Source: Discostella pseudostelligera | Taxonomy: Eukaryota > Bacillariophyta > Thalassiosirophyceae > Thalassiosirales > Thalassiosiraceae | NCBI GenBank assembly: GCA_036940085.1 | Contig: JALLBK010000336.1 | Coordinates: forward strand, 1-53,786 | Direction: 5' to 3' | Length of the DNA: 53,786 bases | Part shown: positions 1-9,684 of the stretch, one piece after another | How positions within the stretch are numbered: the first letter of the stretch is position 1 | How the letters are laid out: each line of letters begins with the position of its first letter | Position numbers and translations under genes: made by a program | Notes under the pieces: generated by a model | The model's input: the letters and a program-made list of their open reading frames with translations, nothing else | Told to the model about the DNA's origin: nothing | The model's database searches: none

Positions 1-175
1 CCTCCGCACCTGCTTCCTCCGCAGCTCTGCAGCTCTGCAGCTCTGCAGCTCTGCAGCTCTGCAGCTCTGCACCTCTGCACCTCTGCACCTCTGCACTTCT
101 GCAGCTCTGCAGCTCTGCAGCTCTGCAGCTCTGCACCTACACCTGTGTACCTGTGTACCTGTGTACCTGCTCCTA
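1..175. repeat. 8-bp tandem repeat array (GCAGCTCT and TGTACCTG units)
   Basis: Direct inspection shows repeated octamers GCAGCTCT, variants GCACCTCT, then CTGTGTAC-type units. The array begins at or before the window edge, so its full length is unknown. It is a short-unit minisatellite with no reading frame that resembles a protein. Confidence 0.85.
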
Positions 176-792
176 TTGTTCACCTCTCTCCTCTCTCCAC
201 CTGCACCTCCTGTGCACCTGCACATCTGTGCCTGCATGACACAGGTGCAGTTTACAGCTCCTTGTAAAAAAGGTTGAATCTCAAGAAGACATGATAAACA
301 CAAAACATGACTGCAACAGAATGTTACAATCAATTGAAATGCTACTGAGATGTTGGATTTCCATTCCAGCAGACAAGATGACAAGATAAAACCTGTCCCA
401 GCAGCATCCTCTGAAGAACAAAGCACGTTGAGGGCTCCATGCCCCATCATTATTCAATGTCCTTCATCATTTAGAGAGAAGCGATGCAAGGTGTCTTAAG
501 TGTCCAAACTATCTTAGTGTGATTGAGATCTCAATCTTTGCATTCGTCACACCTCTTGAACATGCACACCTAGTCATAGTGTGCAATCGATAGTCGCAAT
601 GCCATTCTTTTTACTTGCACTCTCTTCTGATTCACATATGCAACCATGCTCAGCACTCATGGTAGAAACTTGATCAATCAAATATCGTTCATTGGATTGA
701 TGTTTTCCTCGAAGGAGATCCGTCGATAGCAACTAATATGAAATAATATCTATTAATAGTCATTACATGAAAGTATTCTGATGCAACAAAAT
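176..792. other. Intergenic stretch downstream of the chitinase gene
   Basis: AT-rich sequence with no convincing reading frame, RNA gene or repeat beyond the array to its left. It holds the 3' flank (probable 3' UTR) of the minus-strand LPMO-chitinase gene that ends at 793. I see nothing else in it. Confidence 0.5.
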
Positions 793-3700
793 TCAACCTG
801 CCGTGGCAAAGTTAGCCTCGAATAATTGTTCTGGCTCTTCCTGGCCTACTCCGACTGATCCCTCTGCATTGTATTCATCATCGTAATAAGCGTGTTCGAT
901 GCCTGCACTCGATTGATTCAGCAGTTCTGAATCACTGGAGGTGACGCTAACTACCTCATCGATTGCGTCCACAGGAGAATGCACATCCTGCGCTACTGAC
1001 ACTTCATTCATCTCGTCTTGCCCCCGCTCTTCAATCGGATCAGCGTAGATGATAGATTGATCATAAGATGATTCTGGCTGGTCGTTGGCCAATTTCACAT
1101 CCTGCGCCTCGTACCGTTTCTTCCTCCTCCTCTTTCGTTCTTCGTCCAAAACTTGTTTCGCACGCATAACTGTTTCATCATATTCTTGCCCCTCAACATT
1201 ATTAATTGTTCGTTCCACCGCCGAATCAGCATTCCTCACTCCTTTCTCTACTTGATCAGGATGGATTACATTCGAATTGCGTTCGTAGGAAGTGAGAGCT
1301 TTCCTCCATGTGTCATCAATGATGAGTGCTTTCCTCCATGTTTGCTCAGTATCCGATATTGGCAGTGTTTCTGACGTTGCTCCGTACTCTAATTCAGTGC
1401 ATAGCTCTGAACTGTTTTTGCTCCTTCTCTTCCTCTTTGTTACAACTACCACAAACAGAACGGCAAGGAGTAGTACAATGATGCTCATTACAATCGCCAC
1501 TATCATCGATGCGCTCCCACCACCTTGACTGTAAGCTTGAGCTTGAGAAACTACCGCTTCGTTAGGGCCGACGTAAATCACTTTCATGACATTTGACGAA
1601 ACGTAACTGTCTGACGCCATGTTGGATTGAATAAACAGTAGTAGCTCTTCTAACACAGCATTCACGATTTCATCCGAAGTCTCTTTTTCAAATCTAGCTG
1701 TCATAGTTCCAATAACAGCATGACATATTGTCGGTACATCCATGCCACTTATTGGGACAGTGCATTGAGCTGTGAACAATATATCCATCCGCCAATGAGC
1801 ATGTGATCGTGGAGATTGGCAAAGTATGATATTACTGAAAAAACTCACCATTCTGCGGCAACTCAGGCTGCGACGATTCTATCGCCTTCACGTATACTTG
1901 ACTTGCCTCAAGTATAGCACTTTGTAATCTGCGAACAGCGCTCGAAGTGCCTGCGCAGTCAAGCTGTTCCGCAATACTTTCCAACATGGTGCTCCTTAAC
2001 TCTGTCAAGGCAGTCGATAGCGGCACTCCGGATTGTCTGTGCAGCTCATACCCGAAGGAAAGATCCAGTGATTTAGAATCAGCGACATTGAATGTGCTTC
2101 CTGCTCCGCCACATTGGATGTAGGCTGACTTGGAGCCATCAGGTGATGATTCTGAGGTAGAAGTTGATGGAAATGAAACCGAGGATGTTGATTGATCTAG
2201 CGTTGGGGAGAATCCTGGTGTGGAAACTGGAGCTTGAATAACACTAGGCAAGTCTCCGCCGTCCGCCGCTGGGAAAATTCCAGGTTCTCCGCAATTAAAG
2301 TCAGGATTGTTCAACTTAGTATTAGTAACATCAAGAAGAGGAGTAGAAAGATCGTCCATGAGATCACCCGATAATTCCCAGATGATAAACCCTCCCAGAT
2401 TGTTAGTATTTGCGTATTGAACCTTGGCGCAGATTGCATTTTCGTTATCGTACGAGACCAAACCACCGTTTTCAAAGAAAGCGTATTGAGTCCATGTAGT
2501 TTTATCCCATACGCTTGTCATGTATGGAAGCTGGGCGACAATATTGAAATATTGTGGAGTTCCTTCAGGGAAGTGGCACGAAGAAGGCATCAGATGGCAT
2601 CAGCGGCAAATTGTATACTGCACACACATTGTAGCTCACCATCATCAATTCCCCAAGCAATTTGGTCTGCGCCGCTATGAGGTTGGTTCAAACCCGTCGC
2701 TCCAGCAAAAGAGCGACCATAGAACGGCAACCCAATGTCTATAGATACATTTGGCAGATAGGAAAAGTAAGGACAATGCTGAACTCGACCACGACAAGAT
2801 CATATTGGAACAACAACTTACTGATCTTTTCACGGCTACCACCGCTTGCCAGCCAGTTTTCAACACAGCTATGTACATCAAAGTCCTCTTCACCCCAACC
2901 TTGGTAGTAAATGGGTGCATTTGTTCCGGTAGTTTCGGAGAAGGCTCCATGAAAATCTGAACATAACATTGAGGATGAGATTCACTGAATGCATTTCATG
3001 TGCACAGATCCGGAGCAGGAGCATATCGCAGCTACTCACCATACGTCATGAGATTGAGTTCACTTAAAGTGCTTGCAACATGTGCAATATCCATGTTGGC
3101 AATGTTGCTCGGCCCACATGGCAAGGCGGCTGTCAACCCGTAGAACCTTCCCTTTTGTGCCCCAAGTTCATCGAGCTTTGCACGGACATCACTGAGTAAG
3201 AGATTGAAGTTGTCTCGATCGGAGGTCGTGCCCGAGTGTTCAACATATCCAGGATATTCCCAATCAATGTCGATGCCTTTTGGAGGAATATATCGAACGA
3301 AAGCGAGTTTAGATGAGATCAGAAGTACAACCCTTAGCAGAAGATGGAAAAGGAAGTCGTTCAACTACATACCATCAAATCCATAGTCCGAGATGAGTTT
3401 CACACAATTTTCAGCAAATGTCGCCCTCGCCGTTGCACTTGCCGCCATGGCCGGGAATGCATCACTCAATGTCCATCCACCAATACTAGGATAAATCTCC
3501 GCACCCGCCGCGTGCACCAGATGAATCAACCCAAGTTCATAGGTATGATGACTGCAAGCTCGTTCGGTGGGACTATCCCAAGAACAATATTCCTTCGATC
3601 CCTCCGTTGGGTTCCAATTGTATGGACCAAAGAGAACGTTGGGATCGGCCCAGGAGTCAGTGCCCCAAATGTTCCCTTGCGTGTCTGTTTGAAAGAAAGC

Positions 3701-5251
3701 AAAGTTCACTGCACGGAATAGAGAGATGATGAGTGTGACCTGGATATGAAAAGACCCATGCTCGCAGAAGAATCAAACCGTGCATGTCACCACCTACCTC
3801 TTTGAAGTTTGGTAAAGTCCATGTTCTCAGGAGCCGCCTTTTGGTTTCTATCATACCATTGCCAACTCTATGACGATTCGGAGAGAATGACGAACGTTGA
3901 GACATCTCAAACCTATATTGGATATCCCAATCAATGTACATACAATGAAAATGTCGGACTTACTGCATAGTATCCAATAATTGTTTTGCCATGCGTGGCG
4001 GTAGAAGAGGACGACGAGCTGATGTCTGTGAGGACGCTGGTGGTTTGTGTTGTGGAAGGGACAGCAACGGAAGCAGAAGTGGATGATTCTACAGCAGTAG
4101 TAGTGGCAGCAGTCGTCGCTGGCGCAGTGACTGGAGGGGTAGGAGACGGAACTATGACAATACTTGGATCTTGAATGATTTTCACTTCGGCGCAATTCCT
4201 ATCAGCATGTTATCAGCAAACAAAGAATGGAAACAGAATGTGAGCAATGATAAACAAGCACATTCTTCTGCACTATCACAGCCATCGTTTCTCTCTCTCC
4301 CTCTCTGGCTGTAAGTATGCGCTTCAACATCATAAAACTACTCACCAAAACTGCTCTGGCACAGCTCCACCATCAGGACTAACCTCTCCACAATGTGATG
4401 TTGACGTGCCAGTATTTCCAGCCCAAGCTTCGGGCCAATTGTATTCCAAATATCCATCGTGGAAGCAGCTGTTGGCGGTAAGATAGTACCTGTGTTTGTT
4501 CAAGCGAGGATAGATAGACAAATAATGATATGAATTCACAAGCATGATTTTGGTGTCGTTAGTGAACGAGTGTGTTAGAAGGAATAGAATACCGAACAAT
4601 TGTCACTTACCACTGAATAAGTACAAGCTCCCCGAACACATCTTGCGGCAACTTCATCTTAAACGAATACTCAATAAGTGCATTCGATGCACTATAATCT
4701 GGAACATAATTCGGGTCCGTCATGGGCGCTATATATGCACGTTCGGGATAATTCGGATCAGCATTGGCACCGTAGATTATATCCTCGACAAATAGTAGTC
4801 GATGTTGAGCAAAGCAATCCAATGATGGAATATCAGTTGATGAAAGAACGGGACATGCCGAGAAAATGAAATGACCTTTATGATGTGCCGTCAATGTAAC
4901 ATTGACAATAATATCTTGTCCTTGCGTGTAGGTGGCCTGTGGCATGGTGGGCATTGCCCCCCCCAGTGCATTTTTGGGTGTGTCATAATTGCGATCGCCT
5001 GCAATGCCACATGCACCGGCAGTTCCACCCTTGTTGAGACATTGAGGGCAGGTTTCAGGTGCTGGGTCATTTTCAGTTAGTGGCCACCAGACTGTGTCTT
5101 CGTAGGCGAGGAGGTTGCGTGATCGTGGACTGGAGAGGTAGCCGTGGCCGGAGACGAGATGATGAACATCATGTCCGCCGAGGAGGACAAGGAGTACGAG
5201 CAGCCAACTTCGTGTGCATGGAGCGGCGGCGTGCAAGGAGGGCAAGATCAT
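793..5251 (-). CDS. Membrane-anchored LPMO-GH18 chitinase, 10 exons, about 1195 aa
   Basis: Exons (minus strand): 5251-4611, 4489-4346, 4198-3964, 3867-3798, 3708-3373, 3276-3040, 2956-2822, 2738-2640, 2562-1849, 1769-793; all introns are GT-AG and the frame is continuous. Start 5251 is chosen because it gives a signal peptide (residues 1-35) whose cleavage exposes His36 of HGYLSSPRSRN, the copper-binding N-terminus of lytic polysaccharide monooxygenases. The second histidine lies in AHHKGHF (123-127). A Thr/Ser linker follows (about 275-330), then a GH18 chitinase domain (about 332-722) with the catalytic DGIDIDWE motif formed across the exon 5/6 junction, WQWYDRN and LPFYGRSF. Two extracellular stalk regions precede a transmembrane helix (about 958-980) and a 215-residue charged tail. 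The family knowledge is oxidative plus hydrolytic cleavage of chitin; diatoms of this group make beta-chitin. A plasma-membrane location with the enzymes outside is inferred. Confidence 0.88.
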
Positions 5252-5769
5252 CCTTATGGTTGAATTATTGACTGCTTCTGGTCGTTTCGACTTTCGATGC
5301 GGCGTGGTAATCAAGCCATTGCCGGTTAATTTCCGACTTGGCATCAGCAGCATCTATGAGCATGGGATAAATATTATGATAGGAGTATGAGCTTTTGAAA
5401 TTGCTGTTTTGTTGTTGGAGGCAGCGACGCCGCCCGACATGACGCCGGACGTCCGGTCCGTGCAGCAGCTGTGTTTGTTTGCGGGCTGCATGCAGGCCGT
5501 CAGCTAGCGGGCTGTTCTCTTTTCTCTCGGAGTCTCTCGGGCTGTTCTCACGGAGTCTCTCGGGTTATCGTGCATGACGTCACCAAAAAGTCTCCCAATT
5601 CCCATTTCTTATTCCACGTGGCAGGGTGATCAACGCTTCCACGTGGTTCCACGTCGTGGGCAGCACGGTATCGACTGCGATGATGTAAAGAACTATCGAC
5701 ATGGATTGAAATAACTAGCGAGAGAAGTGGAAGCATTGAGTTCCTTACAGCAGCTTAAAGAATATCAAA
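5252..5769. promoter_or_regulatory. Chitinase upstream region with CACGTGG boxes
   Basis: The interval between the chitinase start and the end of the kinase gene holds CACGTGGCAG at 5615-5624, CCACGTGG at 5639-5646 and a nearby CCACGTCGTGG. The CACGTG core is the G-box bound by bHLH/bZIP factors in other eukaryotes. It also holds a short direct repeat of CGGAGTCTCTCGGG (about 5527-5564) and a GC-rich self-complementary stretch near 5440-5460. No GGCGGGAA element of the type found at other gene starts is present here. The regulatory role is inferred. Confidence 0.45.
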
Positions 5770-8169
5770 CTAAAAACTAGTGAATGGATTCTCTCGAATG
5801 GAATTCTCTCTGAATGATCGGTCCTCCTCCTGTCGAACAGTCCAATCCTTCGTCGGCTCATTTTCAACGACCATAGGATCAACGGGTCTACTGATGCATA
5901 CTTCCATTGCTCCTCTGCCCATGTTTTGATTTGAGAGCAACCATCGTGGCTTTTCGGCTAGTGCAGTACGTCCTCGGCTGTGAAGACTGTACTTGTTGCC
6001 GCTGCTGCCGAACCTATTACTTCTGATCGTTGACGGCATTCCTGTATTCATACTCGATGGTAGTTGCGATGAGCGTGAGATTTGAGTACTACGCTGCATT
6101 TCACATGAAGTTGATAACCCAATCAAGCCTTGATGGGATGGTATTCGTTTGGTGCCAGAGTTTGAACGTTCGGGGATAGTTGGATGCAGACTATTGCCGA
6201 ATGAGTGGTCTGCAAGATTTCTGCTATTGGGTACCGGTACTTCACAGTGAGTAGCATTTGATATTGCATTCAGATAATTGCAGAACTCATTATCTCGTTG
6301 GACAATCATGGTACTCGCCAGCGGTGGATTCGGGTGGTTGTTCATTCGAGTTGCAGACTTCCTTTGCTCAAAGTCGAATTCACCTACATTGTGACGAAAC
6401 TGATTGCGGAGTGGCGTTCTTCGTTCAGGGATGGAATTTTCATCCCGGAATTGCTGTATCCGGCTTCCCAAACATTCTATGGTCACTCTATCCTTCGACC
6501 CGGTTCGAACAATCCTAGCAATTCTACGAAAAGCATTTGATTGAAAGCATTCATGTTGGAGGGCATCGTCGGCTCTTTCCTCGACAGTAATCTCTCCTAC
6601 ATTGTGCCGGAAAGAATGATGCTGACGCGGTTCTATATTACACGGCTTCGATTGTCGGTCACAATCCTGTTCTAAATGAAACTGAAAGTCTTCATCCTCA
6701 TGCAACACTGCCGTATTGTCATTGGATTGATCGGCGAATGGTTGAAAACATCTATTTCGGAGGTCGTCGTCATCTCCTCTTCGTTCCACAACATTCTCTT
6801 CCAAATTGTGCCGATAAGGATGGTGAGGCTGCTCTATATCAAATGGATTCTCCTTGATGTTGTGTCTACCGGTACACTTGGATAAAAATCGCTCCTTAAA
6901 CTTCTCCGATCGAGCTCCAATATTTGCATGTTTCGAATCAGTAGTCGACTGGAAATACTCATGTTGGAGGGCATCGTTGGCACTTAGTCGAGACGAAGGA
7001 TTCCAAGCAACCAACTGACGAATCAAAGTGATTGCCATAGGCGAAGTAAATTCGGACAATGCACATCTAATTGCTAATTCTACCCGATCGATATTGGTTC
7101 GTTCACGAACTTCATCTTGCATAGTAGAAGTATCACTGTTGGTAGACACCAGGCTAAAATTCAATTGTTTCATTCTATACGCACCCTCCTCCCACAATGT
7201 TTCCGATGGCGATCCTAACAACGTCATCATCTTACTCAGTTGATCAATCTCAGATGTTCCCGGCAGCAGTGGGCGTAGACTGTGCAATTCGGCAAATACC
7301 AATCCCGTCGCGAAGAGATCAATGGGAGTTCCGTAGGAGGGACAACGCAATATGACTTCGGGTGCACGATACCAACGGGTACTTACGTAATAGGTGAGAC
7401 GATGGCTGTTGTCATCTACTACGTCACTTCCAAATGGTCGTGCGAGACCAAAGTCGGCTACTTTGCAAACGCTTCCATTTCCATGAAGCAAGATGTTCTC
7501 CGGTTTGATATCGCGATGGATATATCCTTGATTGTGGATGTAGGACAATCCCTTCAATATTTGTTGGGTGTAGATTCTAATTTTGTCGGCGGACAGTAAT
7601 AATTGCGCTTCTTTGTTGCTATTCTCATTTGTTTGGTCTATCGAAGTTGCAGCAGCAGCAGCAGCGATGCATCTTTTCATCAATTCGTAGAGTGATCCAC
7701 CGGCCATATATTCAAAAACAAAGTACAAATTTTCATCCCTGTGCGTTGTTGTGCATAGAAGAGATGCATGATGCAATTGCAATGCAATGTGCAATTGAGT
7801 GAAAGTTGTCAGAATCAAGAGACGAATGAACATGTTAGGTCGGTAGAACGAAGTTGTCGTGAAACCCGTACCTCTCTAATATCACCTCTTGGATATGAAC
7901 AATATTGGGATGGGACATATTGCGCAAACTGGAAACCTCGCGAATGTGAACAATCTCCTTCCAGGAGTGGAATTTCCGCTTCATATGTTTGATTGCTACC
8001 TGTGTGATTTCGACCAAGTTGTAAGTAGGTCCCATGATCAAATCAAATTCTCCATTTATCAAATGGCAAAATCTCTACTCACAATGTTGCCCGTGTCTCT
8101 ATGACGAGCTTTAATGACACGCCCGAACGACCCATTGCCAAGATCTTCTTTTAATTCGTAGCGATCCAT
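5770..8169 (-). CDS. MAK/ICK/MOK-type (RCK family) Ser/Thr protein kinase, 727 aa
   Basis: Exons 8169-8083, 7999-7872 and 7738-5770 join with GT-AG introns into one 727-residue frame. The start is the first ATG before the kinase fold (MDRYELKEDLGNGSFG). Seen: glycine loop (11-16), VAIK lysine (33), HRDIKPEN (146-153), DFG (167-169), a T-Y-Y activation motif (187-189) followed by VSTRWYRAPE, which is the MAPK-related MAK/ICK/MOK arrangement. A poly-Ala/Asn insert sits before helix E. The 400-residue tail is low complexity and repeats DALQHEYFQ-like and FRHNVGE-like segments. In animals and green algae this family controls flagellum length and intraflagellar transport; a role in the flagellate sperm of a centric diatom is inferred. 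The closest alternative is another CMGC kinase. Confidence 0.9.
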
Positions 8170-8584
8170 TTTGTTGAATATGCGGTGGATGTAAATGTAA
8201 ATGCAGTTGTATGTTGTGTGTATGAGAATGTATGGAATAGAAGTAGACTCTTGTTTTGGGTGGCGAAGTGGTAGTGGTGAGTCGACAATGAACGATGATG
8301 GTGACGGCGACGACAATCGCTCGACCGCGGCCAACGATGGAGATTTCAATATTCAATCGACCGATTGGTGGCATCGACGATGGATCAGATAAATGTCTCG
8401 CTTTCTCTAGAGAGCTTGGATGATAACCCCGGCTATCGAAACCACTGATTCAATACTATGGCAATTTCAAGGGTGCATGTAGAGGGGGAAGCAGTCTGCG
8501 GCGGCAGGCGGCGGCTCGATCGTGCCATGGTTGCTGGTTGCTCGATCTAATCTCGATGCCGATGCTCGATCGCTCGAAAGATAT

Positions 8585-8642
8585 GGCGGGAAGAAGTGAG
8601 CGATAATATGGCGATAAAAATAGTGGCAAAAATGGCGGGAAG
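8585..8642. promoter_or_regulatory. Two GGCGGGAAG elements between divergent kinase and HIG1 genes
   Basis: GGCGGGAAG occurs at 8585-8593 and 8634-8642, with related GGCGATAAA and GGCAAAAA sequence between them. The pair lies in the 634-bp divergent promoter region between the kinase start at 8169 and the HIG1 start at 8804. The sequence resembles E2F/DP sites (TTTSGCGS). Function is inferred from position and recurrence at other gene starts. Confidence 0.5.
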
Positions 8643-8803
8643 GCAGTCTGACGCATCGAGCGAGCATCGAAGCGAAGTGGCAGCGGCACGCAGCCGCAGC
8701 GGGCAGCGGGGACATCGACAGCAGCAACAACAACACACTCAAACAACGAAAAATTATTGATGGTGCATCTGCAGCAATTGCATTGGTCTGAACAACTTTA
8801 ACC

Positions 8804-9322
8804 ATGGGAGCCCAATACAGCTCGATGCAATCTACCGCTCCAGCAGCGATGTCCGTATCGTGTGAGTCTTCATCGTCGTCATCGTCAAATAGCAGCATGG
8901 CCAAAATTGCCGACGCCTCCGCTATCGTCGCCACCGCATCTTCAACCCCTCCCCAATCATCCACTACTGTGCTTCCACCCATGCCACAACTCCAACGTCC
9001 GGAAACATTCGAAGAAAAACTCTATCGCAAATTCAAAGCCGAGCCACTCGTTCCCATCGGTTGTCTTACTACAGCCTACTTCCTCGGCTCTGGCATTCAC
9101 AGTTTTTATCAACGCAATCCAGCCAAATCACAGACGATGATGAGACTACGTGTGGCTAGTCAATTTGCTACCATTTTAATATTTATTGGATATGCTGGCA
9201 TGAATTCGTTTACGTTGCAATTAGCACCGGGGATGGCGGTGCCGAGTGAACAGGGATTTGGGCCGGTGGGTGCTGGTGGGAGTGGGAAGCAGGGGAATGA
9301 TGATGGAGGGGAGGAGAACTAG
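8804..9322 (+). CDS. HIG1 domain protein (Rcf1-like respiratory supercomplex factor)
   Basis: Single-exon 172-residue protein. Residues 69-135 match the HIG1 domain: an EKLYRKFKAEPLVPIG segment, a first membrane helix, a basic loop (QRNPAKSQTMMRLRVASQ) and a second helix. This two-helix hairpin is typical of inner mitochondrial membrane proteins that associate with cytochrome bc1-oxidase supercomplexes in yeast and animals. The N-terminal 60 residues are Ser/Thr-rich and lack family similarity; the C-terminus is Gly-rich. Start is the first ATG. Divergent from the MAK-like kinase. Confident family call; the exact Rcf1 role is inferred. Confidence 0.9.
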   Translation: MGAQYSSMQSTAPAAMSVSCESSSSSSSNSSMAKIADASAIVATASSTPPQSSTTVLPPMPQLQRPETFEEKLYRKFKAEPLVPIGCLTTAYFLGSGIHSFYQRNPAKSQTMMRLRVASQFATILIFIGYAGMNSFTLQLAPGMAVPSEQGFGPVGAGGSGKQGNDDGGEEN

Positions 9323-9684
9323 CGTGCTTGAAAATGAATTGATAGAGTGATATGAAAAGGGGGTTGGAAGAGAGACAAAATAAAAAGATGATATTTTGGG
9401 GAGGATCAACCAGAGAGTTTTTATGTGTGGTGGCTGTGGGAACTAAAATGAAGTTATGAGAAATATGCAGAAGCGATGCAAAGGGCTTTGCTGAGTGGTG
9501 GAGATGGGAAGTGAGAGAGAGCGAAGCAAGCTGCCGAACATAAATATTACAAACTTCAGAGTGCTCAAAACAGCGTGTGTGTTCTACAATATTTTATGAG
9601 TGATAGTGTGTGCAAGGTAATTGAAAAATAGGAACCATCAAAATCGGATGGACCCACTTGCTGTTCATATCCATGATTTGTTAT
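9323..9684. other. Convergent 3' flanks, no gene seen
   Basis: The interval between the tail-to-tail HIG1 and PDZ genes contains no convincing frame. It is AT-rich and should hold both 3' UTRs. Confidence 0.5.
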
